Positions 18,894 to 29,138 are shown, counted from the first letter of the stretch. The stretch is DNA of 64,000 bases from Lewinellaceae bacterium (GCA_020636095.1 JACJYN010000003.1:1674001-1738000); one strand, 5' to 3'. Numbers and translations are program-made. Notes: generated by a model not told the origin, from the sequence alone.

Positions 18894-18930
18894 GCCTTTA
18901 ACCTTTCTGGCTGAAAGGTTAAAGGCTTAA
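18890..18930 (+). terminator. Strong hairpin terminator
   Basis: An 18-bp perfect stem (18890-18907 with 18913-18930, arms beginning TTAAGCCTTTAACC) with a 5-nt loop, followed by A residues on the plus strand and preceded by T residues. It can work for the barrel gene and, read the other way, for the convergent repeat-protein gene. Confidence 0.8.
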
Positions 18931-18962
18931 AAAAATAAGGAGTTGGAAGGCCAAACTCCAAC

Positions 18963-19001
18963 GGCGGCTTGTAGCTAATCATGGGTTGGCTACAAGCCGC
19001 C
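18963..19001 (+). terminator. Second hairpin terminator with T-run
   Basis: GGCGGCTTGTAGC (18963-18975) pairs perfectly with 18989-19001 and is followed by ATTTTTAT, a factor-independent terminator pattern on the plus strand. Together with the previous hairpin it insulates two convergent genes. Confidence 0.7.
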
Positions 19002-19026
19002 ATTTTTATCTGCCTCCAAACATCTC

Positions 19027-22000
19027 TTAAGGCCTAAGGACCATCAGTTTCTGAGCTTTCATTTCTGTACCATTGATCAGGTAGGCCACGTACAGGCCGC
19101 CGGACCAGTTGCCGATCTGCAGTTCATACCGGTTCTCGCCGGCCGTGGACGCCACTCGCTCAGCCTGCATTATCCGGCCATTGCTGTCCAGGATGCGAAG
19201 GGTGCTTACTGCTTCTGCTTCCGTACCCAGGGTAAAGCGGACGACCGCAAAGTCAACCGCTGGATTCGGCGCTACATCGAGGGCCAGGATCGTCCCTGGT
19301 TGGCCGGGCGCGGGGCGTTGCGGCCCTTCGGTGCGGGTTATCGTGACAAAGTTGTCTGAAAGGTCCCAGCAATCGTCGGTCAGTACAGCGGTTGAGGCTG
19401 TATCGCCCACCATAGCAATCAGGTTGCCGGTATAGGCCAGCCCCCAAACCCGGCACACGCCCGGGTTGGCGTCTTCAAAGTCGAAAGTATCGCCATCAAT
19501 TACCCCCAGTATGAGGTTGTCTTCATCTGTGATGACGTAGACGAAATTGGAGTTGGAAGCCCCAATGCTGATAAAACTAACCTCATCGGCTATCCCATCA
19601 CCGACGGTAACACTTACGGCATCCGAAGTATCGCTGGTAAAGACCGAACCTCCTGCCGGCGCTTCGCGAACAACCGTGATAAAATTGGCGGATAGTTGGT
19701 AACAGCTTTCAGAAACAGGCGTCGTCAGCAGGTTGTCGTTAAAGTTCAGCGTGATCGGCCCGGTCACGGAAACTCCCCATACGTGATAAACACCGGCCCC
19801 GGCTCCTTCAAAGTCAATAACCGGGTTAATGACATCCGCCACGATGACCCGGTCATTGGCATTGGTGATGATGTAACGGTACACCAAATCCTGGCTGCTG
19901 GTTTGCATATCGATCAGGTCGGCCATGCCATCACCCGGGCACTGGTAGATGGTATCCAGCCCGCTTCCGGTGGAAACCTCCCCTCCGTCGACGGCCGGGC
20001 CGCGGGTTACGTAGACAAAGTTGTCGGACAGCTGGAAGCAACTGGTGGATAGCGTGAAGTCCACGGCATCCTCGCCAATGATGTCATTCAGCATACCGGT
20101 ATAAGACAGGCCTACAACCAGATAGTCTCCTTCCGCCAATTGGGTAAAGTCAATCATCTCATCTTCATATACATCCAGAATGACGAAGTTCGTGTCCGTC
20201 AGCAGATAGGCGTAGGCATTGATGGAGGTGCTGGTAGAAATGAAGTTCACAATGCCATCGTCCGGGCCAGGGCAGACCAGGATGTCTGTTTCGCCTTCGT
20301 CGGTAGCTATCTGTCCTCCTTCCGGGAAGTCCCGTATGATGGTGATCACGTTATCCGAAAGGTTGTAGCAACCGTCCGAAAGGGGCGTCCCGATAATCAC
20401 CTGGCCGACATTGACCGTCAGGTTGCCGGTGTAGGAAATACCCCAGACATTGGCAATACCGGCTCCGGCAAGCTCGAAGTTGAAAATATTCCCCGGTGGC
20501 AGGAATCCGATAACGACTCCATTTTCATTGGTGATGGCAAAGGTATAGCTGGCGCTGGAGGCACTGGTTGTGGTAAAGAATTCCAGGCTATCCGCTATGC
20601 CGTCGCCGACGCAAAGGTTGATGAGGTTGACCCCTCCTCCCAAATTGGTGAAAATGGTAGCCCCATCCACACCGGTGGCTGTGATTTCCACAAAGTTGTT
20701 CGTCAGGTCATAACAGTCAGTGGAAAGATCGACCAGGAAGAGGTTATCCCCTGGGATGACTACCGGCTGGCCGGTGTAGGCCAGGCCGTAAACGTGGTAG
20801 ACGCCGGAAAGGGCATTGTCAAAGTCGAATGACGGGTCATCCAGGGCGCCAATGATAAAGTCGTTCTCGTCCGTTACCACGAAGAGGTAGTCGTTATTGG
20901 TGGCTCCATCAACAATAAAGGTGACGCTATCCGGGATACCATCCCCGACACAGATATCGAGGCTGACCGGCCCGGCAAGGGTGCCGATTTCCCCGGCATC
21001 CGGCGCCTGCCGGATGATCGTGATGTAGTTGGCGGACAGGTCGAAGCAGTCGTCGCCCAGGTCCACCGTAAATAGGTTATCGCCGATTGTAGCGGTAAAG
21101 TTGCCTGTAAAGGCCAGCCCCCATACCCGGGCTTCTCCGGCAGCAGCGCCGTCAAAGTCAAAGCTGTCTCCATCCGGCAGGGCGATGATATCATTCTCTT
21201 CGTCTGTAATGATGTATACATACTGGCCGACGGCGCCGGTGCTGTCGAATAGTACGATGTCCGGGTTGCCGTCGTCCGGGCAGGTATAGCGAATGGTGTC
21301 TCCATTCGGCATGGAAACGGTACCCCCCACCGGCACATCGCGAATGATGGTGATGAAATTGTCTGACAGGTCATAACAGTCAGTCGAAAGTGGGGTAGTG
21401 GCAGCATTGTCTCCTATCTCCGCCGTGATGGTTCCGGAATAAGCCAACCCCCAAATCCGGCATTCGCCCGGAGGGGCGCTTTCAAAATCGAAGCTGTCGC
21501 CGTCGGGTAGCATCAGGATGTTGTTGTCATCATCGGTGATCACATAAACATACAGGCCACTGGTTCCGCTGCTGTCGGCCATTACGATATCCGGATTGCC
21601 GTCGCCCGGGCAGGTGTAGCGTATCGTTCCACCATTGGGCATGGCCACCGTGCCGCCATCCGGCACTTCCCGGATCACGGTGATGAAGTTGCCGGACAAG
21701 TCGAAGCAATCATCGCTCAGCGCTACGGCGGCGGCATTGTCACCCACCATTGCCGTGATATTTCCGGTATAGGCCAACCCCCATACCCGGCCGATGCCGA
21801 TGCCGGCGAGATCGAAGTCGAGGCTGTCGCCGGCGGGTAGGGCCAGGATGATGTTGTTCTCATCGGTAACCACATAGACATACTGGCCGGCCGTTCCGCT
21901 ACTGTCAAACCGGATAATGTCCGGGATACCGTCACCGGGGCAGATCGCCACCTGGGTTTCTCCCTCTTCAGTAGCAACGGTACCGCCATCCGGCTGTTCG

Positions 22001-25000
22001 CGAATGACGGTGATGAAGTTGTCAGACAAGTCGAAGCAGTCGTCGCTCAGGGCTACGGCGGCGGCATCATCGCCTGCCATTGCTGTGATATTACCGGTGT
22101 AGGCCAGCCCCCAAACGCGGCAGATGCCGGCCGGGGCGCCGTCGAAGTCATTGCTATCCCCATCGGGCAGGGCGAGGATGATGTTGTTCTCATCGGTGAT
22201 CACATAGGTATAAGCTCCTGAGGAAGTGCCGCTGCTGTCAAACCTTACAACATCCGGATTGCCATCGCCCGGGCAGGTATAGCGGGTGGTATTGCCATCC
22301 GGCATAGCCACCGTACCTCCGTCCGGTACTTCCCGGATGACGGTAATGAAGTTGCTGGACAGGTCGAAGCAGTCGTCACTCAGGGCTACGGTGGCGGCAT
22401 CATCGCCTACCATTGCTGTGATATTACCGGTGTAGGCCAACCCCCATACGCGGCAGGTGCCGGCGGGCGCACCGTCGAAGTCATTGCTATCGCCAGTGGG
22501 TAATGCCAGGATGATATTGTTTTCATCGGTAATCACGTACGTATAAGGCGTAATACCGGCGCCCAGGCTATCGAACATAACAATATCCGGCATGCCGTCT
22601 CCGGGGCAGGTATAACGGATGGTTTCTCCATTTGGCATTTGTACCGATCCGGCTTCCGGCTGTTGCCGCACGACCGCGATGTAGTTGTCAGACAGGTCGA
22701 AGCAATCGTCGGTCAGGACTGCTGTAGAAGCAGTATCGCCCACCATTGCCGTGATGCTACCGGTATAGGCTAAGCCCCATACGTGGCAGATGCCCTCAGG
22801 CGCGCTGTCGAAGTCAAAGCTATCGCCGCCGGGCAAGTCCAGAATAATATCTTGTTCATCGGTGATCACATAGGTATAAGAGGGGCCGGCTGTTCCGGTG
22901 CTGTCAAACATCAGGATGTCCGGATTGCCATCACCCGGGCAGGTGAAGGCCAGGTTGCCTCCAGTGCTGAGTGCTACGGTACCTCCATCGGGTACTTCCC
23001 GGATGACGGTGATGAAGTTGTCAGACAGGTCGAAGCAGTCGTCACTCAGGGCTACGGCTGCGGCATCATCGCCCACCATTGCGGTGACCGTGCCGGTATA
23101 CGCCAATCCCCAGACCCGGCAAGTGCCGGCGGGGGCGCCGTCGAAGTCATTGCTATCCCCAGCCGGTAGTGCCAGGATGATGTTGTTCTCATCCGTTACT
23201 ACGTAGGCATAGGGCCCACTGGACGTTCCGGCGCTGTCGAACCGGACGATATCCGGCATGCCGTCACCGGGGCAGGTATAGCGGGTGGTGGCGCCATCGG
23301 GCATCGCCACCGTACCGCCATCCGGCGTTTCGCGTACGACGGTGATAAAGTTGTCGGACAGGTCGAAGCAGTCGTCGCTCAAGGCTACGGCTGCGGCATC
23401 ATCGCCCACCATTGCCGTAATATTACCGGTATAGGCCAGCCCCCAAACGCGGCAGGTGCCGGCGGGTGCGCCGTCGAAGTCATTGCTATCCCCATCGGGC
23501 AGGGAGAGGATAATATTGTTCTCATCGGTGATCACGTAGGTGTAGGAGCCGCTGGAGGTTCCTGTACTGTCAAACCGGACGATATCCGGCATGCCGTCAC
23601 CAGGGCAGGTATAGCGGGTGGTGTTGCCGTCGGGCATGGCTACCGTGCCGCCATCGGGTACTTCCCGAATGACGGTAATGAAGTTATCAGACAGGTCGAA
23701 GCACTGGTCACTGAGGGCTACGGCTGCGGCATCATCGCCCACCATTGCCGTAATATTACCGGTATAGGCCAGCCCCCAAACGCGGCAGGTGCCGGCGGGT
23801 GCGCCGTCGAAGTCATTGCTATCCCCATCGGGCAGGTCGAGGATAATGTTGTTTTCGTCCGTGATGACATAGGTATAAGAACCCGTTCCGGACCCGGTAT
23901 TTTCAAACATAACGATGTCTGGATTGCCGTCACCGGGGCAGGTATAGCGGATGGTATTGCCATTGGGCATCGCCACGGTACCGCCGTCAACGGTTTCTCG
24001 CCGGATGGTGATGAAGTTGTCAGATAAGCCGAAGCATCCGTCCGCCAGGGCGGCGGTGGCGGCGTCATCACCTACTTCCGCGAGCAGGGCGCCGCCATAG
24101 GCCAGGCCCCAGACCCGGCAGGCGCCGGTGGATGCCCCATCGAAGTCGGCGCTTCCGTCGTCATTGATAGCTAGTATTATGTTGTTCTCATCCGTAATCA
24201 GATAGGTGTAGTTGTCGGCGCCCACGGAGGTATTGGCAAAGTTAAAAACATCGGGCACGCCATCGCCCACGCACGCCACCGCATCTGTGCTGCCATCCTC
24301 AAGGGATACCATACCACCGTCGGCTTCCTGGCGGGTAACTTCGATAAAGTTGGCGGACAATTCAAAGCAATCATCACTCAGCGACACGGCGGCGGCATCA
24401 TCACCCGGGCCTGCCGTAAGCGAGCCGGTGTAGGAAAGCCCCCAAATGCGGCAGATTCCTGCGGCGGCGCCTTCAAAGTTAGCCGAGTTGCCGTCGACGA
24501 TATCGAGGATGATATTGTTGTCGTCTGTAATAATAAAGGTATAGGGAACCGGAGAACTCGTCTGATTGGTAAAGGACAGGATATCATCCTGGCCGTCGCC
24601 CACACAGACGGTGGCGGCGGTTTCGCCGTTGGTGAGTTCAACCGTGCCCCCATCTGGCTGCGAGCGTGTGATCTCGATGAAGTTTTCCGACAGCCCGAAG
24701 CAGTTGTCGGAAAGTTGGGAGTCACCCACCACATCGCCGGGCATTGCCGTGAGCGCGCCGGCGTAGGAAATACCCCAAACCCGGCAGACGCCCACGCCGG
24801 CGCCGTCGAAGTCGAAACTGTCGCCGGCTGCAACGGTGATGACTACGTTATTTTCATCGGTAATGAGGTAGGCGTAGTTCTGTGGTGTCGTGGCGGTAGT
24901 GGTGAAGTTGACCACGTCAGGAACTCCATCGCCGACACAGACGGTCTCGGAGGTGTTGCCCTCATCAGTGGCCACGGCTCCACCATCGGGGGTGAAGTTG

Positions 25001-25401
25001 ATGACGGTGATGAAGTTATCACTCAAATTGCCGCAATAGGAACCCAGCCGGGAGGTGGTGGCGTCTTCCCCGGTATAGGCTCTTATTTGGCCCATCCAGG
25101 AAAAGGCATACACGCGAAAGGCGCCAACGCCCAGGCCTTCAAAGGTCAGCATCCCGCGGATACTCACCCTAAGAATAATATTATTTTCATCGGTGATTAG
25201 GAAGCTGACCGGCATGGCCAGAGAAGTCGCAGAAAAATTGATGGTTTCGGCAATGCCGTCCCCTTCACAGGTTACGACCTGATCCCCTCCGCCTTCAACG
25301 GTGACCAATACGTCAATACATCGGGCTGGGAATTGAGAATATGCATTTTGGCTCAACAAAAACAGAAGGCCAAAAGCCAGAAGTAAAACTCTGAGCTTCA
25401 T
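19027..25401 (-). CDS. Giant secreted protein of 18 tandem ~110-aa repeats with T9SS sorting domain
   Basis: A 2124-aa exported protein. Signal peptide: MKLRVLLLAFGLLFLLSQNAYS. I count 18 tandem repeats of about 105-115 aa from near residue 23 to 2030. Each runs: DGGTV, then a TCPGDGxPDIV motif, VITDENNIIL, DFDGAPAG, CRVWGLAYTG, a GD-containing loop, DDCFDLSDNFITVIRE. Three cysteines recur (C1 in TCPGDG, C2 in CRVWG, C3 in DDCFDLS). C1 and C3 are kept in nearly all copies; C2 is lost in copies 1, 11 and 13-17; C1 is lost in copy 18. The end (LDVAPNPAVDFAVVRF onward to KLMVLRP) is a T9SS type-A sorting domain. I do not recognise the repeat. A surface or matrix fibre is a reasonable guess. Confidence 0.92.
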   Translation of the reverse strand: MKLRVLLLAFGLLFLLSQNAYSQFPARCIDVLVTVEGGGDQVVTCEGDGIAETINFSATSLAMPVSFLITDENNIILRVSIRGMLTFEGLGVGAFRVYAFSWMGQIRAYTGEDATTSRLGSYCGNLSDNFITVINFTPDGGAVATDEGNTSETVCVGDGVPDVVNFTTTATTPQNYAYLITDENNVVITVAAGDSFDFDGAGVGVCRVWGISYAGALTAMPGDVVGDSQLSDNCFGLSENFIEITRSQPDGGTVELTNGETAATVCVGDGQDDILSFTNQTSSPVPYTFIITDDNNIILDIVDGNSANFEGAAAGICRIWGLSYTGSLTAGPGDDAAAVSLSDDCFELSANFIEVTRQEADGGMVSLEDGSTDAVACVGDGVPDVFNFANTSVGADNYTYLITDENNIILAINDDGSADFDGASTGACRVWGLAYGGALLAEVGDDAATAALADGCFGLSDNFITIRRETVDGGTVAMPNGNTIRYTCPGDGNPDIVMFENTGSGTGSYTYVITDENNIILDLPDGDSNDFDGAPAGTCRVWGLAYTGNITAMVGDDAAAVALSDQCFDLSDNFITVIREVPDGGTVAMPDGNTTRYTCPGDGMPDIVRFDSTGTSSGSYTYVITDENNIILSLPDGDSNDFDGAPAGTCRVWGLAYTGNITAMVGDDAAAVALSDDCFDLSDNFITVVRETPDGGTVAMPDGATTRYTCPGDGMPDIVRFDSAGTSSGPYAYVVTDENNIILALPAGDSNDFDGAPAGTCRVWGLAYTGTVTAMVGDDAAAVALSDDCFDLSDNFITVIREVPDGGTVALSTGGNLAFTCPGDGNPDILMFDSTGTAGPSYTYVITDEQDIILDLPGGDSFDFDSAPEGICHVWGLAYTGSITAMVGDTASTAVLTDDCFDLSDNYIAVVRQQPEAGSVQMPNGETIRYTCPGDGMPDIVMFDSLGAGITPYTYVITDENNIILALPTGDSNDFDGAPAGTCRVWGLAYTGNITAMVGDDAATVALSDDCFDLSSNFITVIREVPDGGTVAMPDGNTTRYTCPGDGNPDVVRFDSSGTSSGAYTYVITDENNIILALPDGDSNDFDGAPAGICRVWGLAYTGNITAMAGDDAAAVALSDDCFDLSDNFITVIREQPDGGTVATEEGETQVAICPGDGIPDIIRFDSSGTAGQYVYVVTDENNIILALPAGDSLDFDLAGIGIGRVWGLAYTGNITAMVGDNAAAVALSDDCFDLSGNFITVIREVPDGGTVAMPNGGTIRYTCPGDGNPDIVMADSSGTSGLYVYVITDDDNNILMLPDGDSFDFESAPPGECRIWGLAYSGTITAEIGDNAATTPLSTDCYDLSDNFITIIRDVPVGGTVSMPNGDTIRYTCPDDGNPDIVLFDSTGAVGQYVYIITDEENDIIALPDGDSFDFDGAAAGEARVWGLAFTGNFTATIGDNLFTVDLGDDCFDLSANYITIIRQAPDAGEIGTLAGPVSLDICVGDGIPDSVTFIVDGATNNDYLFVVTDENDFIIGALDDPSFDFDNALSGVYHVYGLAYTGQPVVIPGDNLFLVDLSTDCYDLTNNFVEITATGVDGATIFTNLGGGVNLINLCVGDGIADSLEFFTTTSASSASYTFAITNENGVVIGFLPPGNIFNFELAGAGIANVWGISYTGNLTVNVGQVIIGTPLSDGCYNLSDNVITIIRDFPEGGQIATDEGETDILVCPGPDDGIVNFISTSTSINAYAYLLTDTNFVILDVYEDEMIDFTQLAEGDYLVVGLSYTGMLNDIIGEDAVDFTLSTSCFQLSDNFVYVTRGPAVDGGEVSTGSGLDTIYQCPGDGMADLIDMQTSSQDLVYRYIITNANDRVIVADVINPVIDFEGAGAGVYHVWGVSVTGPITLNFNDNLLTTPVSESCYQLSANFITVVREAPAGGSVFTSDTSDAVSVTVGDGIADEVSFISIGASNSNFVYVITDEDNLILGVIDGDTFDFEDANPGVCRVWGLAYTGNLIAMVGDTASTAVLTDDCWDLSDNFVTITRTEGPQRPAPGQPGTILALDVAPNPAVDFAVVRFTLGTEAEAVSTLRILDSNGRIMQAERVASTAGENRYELQIGNWSGGLYVAYLINGTEMKAQKLMVLRP
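19330..25335. repeat. 18-copy coding repeat array (~330 bp unit)
   Basis: The DNA underlying the repeats is itself repetitive; central copies 5-12 (about 21.3-24.0 kb) are the most alike, repeatedly giving segments such as ATTGCCGTGATATTACCGG with few changes, whereas copies 1-4 and 14-18 have diverged. The pattern suggests expansion from the middle. Confidence 0.75.
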
Positions 25402-25792
25402 AGTACAATGTGGTTTTACCAGTTTGATAAATTATGATTCCGGCAGGCGAATGCAAGCTTGCAGCGCATGCCGTTGCGAAAACAATAAGGGGGGAATAAT
25501 AGCACCTTGCGGCCCGCGAAGCATTTGGCGAATGGGCACGTTGCAGGTTGTGAGTAGGTTTCTCAAAGTGGGGCCAGGAGTTGAAATTCGCTTCGAGGGG
25601 ATCATCTCGCCGCTTGCACTGGAATAATAACGCCGACGAAATTATTATATTTTTTTCTATAATAAAAGAGCTTTTGAGGGAATTATTTAGCACCTGAGGT
25701 TTCTCCTTCAACCAAAATGGCAGAGCTTGATTTCAACTCTACAAATTAAGAAAAAATATAGATAAAAACAAAGGCTCGGCCCATTTTCTTTT
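25402..25792. other. 391-bp intergenic region without a visible gene
   Basis: The region upstream of the repeat-protein gene and downstream of the nuclease gene on the minus strand. It holds an AT-rich inverted repeat (TTATTAT 25642-25648 with ATAATAA 25659-25665) and no open frame with family features. It may hold the repeat-protein promoter, but no TAnnTTTG box was found there. Confidence 0.5.
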
Positions 25793-28510
25793 TCACTCGA
25801 TGAGATTGATCAGCGTCCGGTAGTCATCAAAGGGGGCGTCTTCCTCTTTCATTTCCAGAATATCCATCAGGGGTAGGCCGTTGTAGGCGTCTTCGAGGCT
25901 CAGCTGAGTTTGTTTGCAGCGAATCTCTACTTCTCCCTTCCGGATTTGTTCCATCCGCCAGCGATAGGTAGCTTCCATGCGGTTGAGTATTCGCTGGTTG
26001 GCCTCCACGAAATCGGCATTGGGCGCCACGGCATTGATATCCTGGAAGGCGTGATTATTGCGGGCGAGCAGCAGCCCCCTTTCCATGATAAAATAGGCGG
26101 TGTGCGCCCAGCTATGCCCCGCGCCCAGCAGGCGGGCGTAGAGCACTAGTTGCAGGTCTTCTTCATTGCGGATGCTTTGTTCGCGATATCGGGCTCCGCG
26201 CCATTTGAGGTCGATGACGGCTCGTTCTTCACCGCGCTGGAGCACGATGTCAGCCCGGCCGTTGATGGAGGTGCCCATGAAAGCCCCTTCCAGTGGTTTT
26301 TCCGTCTCCAGGACTTCCCAGCCGTTTTCCCGGATGTGTTTGACCAGGCTCCAGGCGGCGTATTTCACCCGTTGGACGAAGCTGGCGCGTTCCGGCTCTT
26401 TGCCATAGAGGAGCATAACGGCTCCTTCCCGCCGCAGGAGGCCAGCTGTTTCCCGGTCGATAAAAGCTTCCAGCTGTTGTTGGTTCCACGACCGGGTGTC
26501 TTCGCGAAGCAGCTTTTCAAAATAGCGGTGCGCCAGGTTGCCCATCAGGGTGTTTTCCTTGACAATACTGAGTATGGAAGATTTTCGCAGGCGAATCTGG
26601 TGCTTAAACACCCATTGATAGGGGTAGTAAAACAGGTCGTTCAGGCTACTGAAAGTTTCTTCTTCCCGGCGGCTCAGCTTGTCGGCGGCTCTAATTCGGA
26701 GGAAGGGCTTGGGCTGTCCGAGCTTCCGGTGTTCCAGTTCTATATAACGGGGCAGCTCGAAAATCGTGTGGAAGGGAGTGCCGGGCTGGCCCTTGTCGAT
26801 ATCCGGGTTGAGGCTGATGGACTCCAGCCCGCTAAAGGCAGCCTGAAGGTCGCCATACAGAGGATGAGGATGAGTTTCCTGGCCGTTGGCCATTTCCGGG
26901 AGGACGAGCAGCAGCCTTTCCCGGCAATGCAGGATGGGCCGTTTACGCTGCCAGATGAGGCGGGCATTTTCCAGGGCTGGCCCCTGCAGCAGGATGCCCT
27001 GCTTTTCCATACAGGCAATTTCAGGCTGGTACCAGCGGGAAAAGAAGTGAACCGGTTCGTTTTGCGTAAAGGTCCACCACAGCAATTGAGGCGCCTCGCC
27101 TATGAAGGCATGAGGTTGTTGCACGTAGGGCAAGAAGTTGCACTCCCGGCCGCGCAATTGGACGGGCGCCGGCTCATAGATGGTGCGGACAATACGCTCC
27201 AGCTCCAGGTTGGACAATTGTTCTTCAGGTAGTGCTTCGAGCAGTTCTCTGATCCTTTTGGCTTGTTCGCTGAGCACCAGCAGGGAGTTGTTTTTGCTGC
27301 CTTCTTCCTCAAAACACTCAAAGGCCCACTGCGCCAGGTAGGCGAATATTTTAATCACTTCTTCTTTCGGCACCGATTGGGCGAGATCGTAGCGTTGGCG
27401 GCGAAACCAGAAATTGTACTGGTATTCAATTTTTTTCAGGTCGATGCCGGAATCGTGAGCGGCCCGTTCCCGCATTTCATCAAAATAGCGGGCGATGGTG
27501 GCCCGCCAGGCATCGCTGTCAATTCCAGGAGTTTGTGCCATTTGGGCGGCGATGCGGTTGGCCAGTTCCTTTTCCAGCGGTTTGGCAGACAAGGAGACGA
27601 ACTCCATAATTTTATAGGGGTCGACCGGCTCCCAGAGGAAAACGGTCACCAGTTTGAGTACCTGCAGGGTGGGGCGCGCCAGAGAAGCAGAGAGTTGCCC
27701 CAGGCCGGGCAGCCCTTCCTGGATGAGGGCGTGGCCGAAGGAGCTGTCCTGCCCCGAAATGAGGCAGGCGGGCCGGAATCCGGGGTTGAGGCGGAGCAAT
27801 TGGGCCAGATAGGCCGCCAGGCTCGATTCGCGTTTTCCCCGGAGCAATAGCAGGGAGCCGTCGCCGCTCAGCGGTTGTTTTTTGCCGCCGGCGGCCTCGC
27901 TACTCAGGGTGCGTTGAAACCGGGCCAGGTCGGTATCTCCCTTTATTTCAGGAGCGGGTAGTTGCCGGATATCTACTCCATGTTCCCGGAGTAGGGTAAA
28001 AAGGCGCTGGAAATGGACGGGCAGCAGTTCCAGCGGCTCGTTAACGAAAATGGTTTCAAGGGGTAATTGCCGACGGGGCAGGGCTTCCAGTACGGCGGTA
28101 AAACGCCCGGCGTATCCGGGGGACAAGCTGAGGGCGCCTTGACGAAGTATTTGTTCCAGTTCGGCCAGGCAGTGGAGGCGTTCCGGAAGGGATTCGTCCG
28201 GACGGAAATCCCAGCCGGCGAGCAGTAGTTCGTCACGGCGCTCCAGCAAATTGGTGGCGGTGGCAAACTGGTCGGCCTCAAAGGAGGCTTGGTAAAAGAG
28301 GCCGGAAGCAGACTGCAATTGCCGCCGTATGGCTTGCCGGTATTGCTCGATGCGCAGGTATTCATCATCGGAGGGATGGCCCAGCAGGCCGAGGTGGGCC
28401 TCCAGGAAATAAAGGATACCCTGAGGGCCAAGGTGTTGAGCGCCTCCGGTGGTGTGTTCCGGCAGGGGAAAGGCGGTATCATCCAGGGCCATTCCGAAAT
28501 AAACTTTCAT
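25793..28510 (-). CDS. AddB/RecB-like PD-(D/E)XK nuclease family protein
   Basis: A 905-aa cytoplasmic protein. The C-terminal third carries a RecB-type nuclease domain: HRYFEKLL, GRADIVLQRGEERAVIDLKW (catalytic Asp767 and Lys769 in DLK), then EDLQLVLYARLL. The middle (LPGLGQLSASLARPTLQVLK, LWWTFTQNEPVHFF) resembles the inactive helicase-like part of AddB. It is shorter than Bacillus AddB and lacks the C-x2-C cysteines of the AddB iron-sulfur cluster near the C-terminus. No AddA-type helicase is adjacent. A GGAGG ribosome-binding site precedes the ATG. Likely role: end-processing in double-strand break repair with a partner encoded elsewhere. Confidence 0.8.
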   Translation of the reverse strand: MKVYFGMALDDTAFPLPEHTTGGAQHLGPQGILYFLEAHLGLLGHPSDDEYLRIEQYRQAIRRQLQSASGLFYQASFEADQFATATNLLERRDELLLAGWDFRPDESLPERLHCLAELEQILRQGALSLSPGYAGRFTAVLEALPRRQLPLETIFVNEPLELLPVHFQRLFTLLREHGVDIRQLPAPEIKGDTDLARFQRTLSSEAAGGKKQPLSGDGSLLLLRGKRESSLAAYLAQLLRLNPGFRPACLISGQDSSFGHALIQEGLPGLGQLSASLARPTLQVLKLVTVFLWEPVDPYKIMEFVSLSAKPLEKELANRIAAQMAQTPGIDSDAWRATIARYFDEMRERAAHDSGIDLKKIEYQYNFWFRRQRYDLAQSVPKEEVIKIFAYLAQWAFECFEEEGSKNNSLLVLSEQAKRIRELLEALPEEQLSNLELERIVRTIYEPAPVQLRGRECNFLPYVQQPHAFIGEAPQLLWWTFTQNEPVHFFSRWYQPEIACMEKQGILLQGPALENARLIWQRKRPILHCRERLLLVLPEMANGQETHPHPLYGDLQAAFSGLESISLNPDIDKGQPGTPFHTIFELPRYIELEHRKLGQPKPFLRIRAADKLSRREEETFSSLNDLFYYPYQWVFKHQIRLRKSSILSIVKENTLMGNLAHRYFEKLLREDTRSWNQQQLEAFIDRETAGLLRREGAVMLLYGKEPERASFVQRVKYAAWSLVKHIRENGWEVLETEKPLEGAFMGTSINGRADIVLQRGEERAVIDLKWRGARYREQSIRNEEDLQLVLYARLLGAGHSWAHTAYFIMERGLLLARNNHAFQDINAVAPNADFVEANQRILNRMEATYRWRMEQIRKGEVEIRCKQTQLSLEDAYNGLPLMDILEMKEEDAPFDDYRTLINLIE

Positions 28511-28715
28511 AATCCTCCGTTATTTGCGATGTTTGTGAAGTTTCTATGCCAGCTTTTCCGGTAGGCCCCAGGAGAGACAATGACCGGAAAGGCCGGCGTG
28601 TCGGTTCCGTGCTACCGGGGCCTGCGTTTGTATGAATATTGTCATTAATTTGTGAAATAAAGATAATTATTTTGGTGGTATCCCCAAGTGAACGTTTTAA
28701 AAAACATTCAATCTT

Positions 28716-29138
28716 ATGAAGACGGGAAACAGAATCTGGATGGTATTCATGGTTCTACTTTTTATTTCTCAGCCCGCCCAGTCGGCGGCGGTGCGGGTTA
28801 CCCCCTCTGTCCACAAGGAAGAAGGGATGGCAGTTGATAAAGAACGCCTGCAAAAAGCGCAGGCCAAACTGGAACGCCCTGGCGAAAAATACGAAAAACG
28901 GCTGAACCGGCTGGAGCGCAAAATGAAAAAGCGCGGCCTGGCGGGAGAGGAGCAGTCACAGGACGTTTGGAATGACAGCAAGTTCCGGCTGGGCATACTG
29001 CTGTTGCTGGTAGCCCTTGGATTGGGTATCATCGGCGCTATTATCTCCCTTGGGGGGCTGTTTAGTTTTATGGCGGGGCTGTTTGCTCTGGGTGGAGTCA
29101 TCCTGGTTATCTGGAGTGTGGTGGAGGCCTACGGATAA
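28716..29138 (+). CDS. Small envelope protein with signal peptide and two membrane helices
   Basis: A 140-aa protein. Residues 1-24 form a signal sequence (MKTGNRIWMVFMVLLFISQP, then AQSA). Residues about 38-75 are a highly charged helix (KERLQKAQAKLERPGEKYEK, RLNRLERKMKKRG), followed by two hydrophobic segments at about 91-112 and 115-137 (LGILLLLVALGLGIIGAIIS and FMAGLFALGGVILVIWSVV). The family is common but uncharacterised in Bacteroidota. It is a lone gene converging on the START-like gene, with a shared bidirectional terminator between. Function unknown. Confidence 0.75.
   Translation: MKTGNRIWMVFMVLLFISQPAQSAAVRVTPSVHKEEGMAVDKERLQKAQAKLERPGEKYEKRLNRLERKMKKRGLAGEEQSQDVWNDSKFRLGILLLLVALGLGIIGAIISLGGLFSFMAGLFALGGVILVIWSVVEAYG

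Noticed and set aside
12000..25300. Regularly repeated DNA resembling a CRISPR array
   Set aside because: The repeats are 330-510 bp coding units inside two long open genes with signal peptides and sorting domains, not short direct repeats with unique spacers. No cas genes are present.
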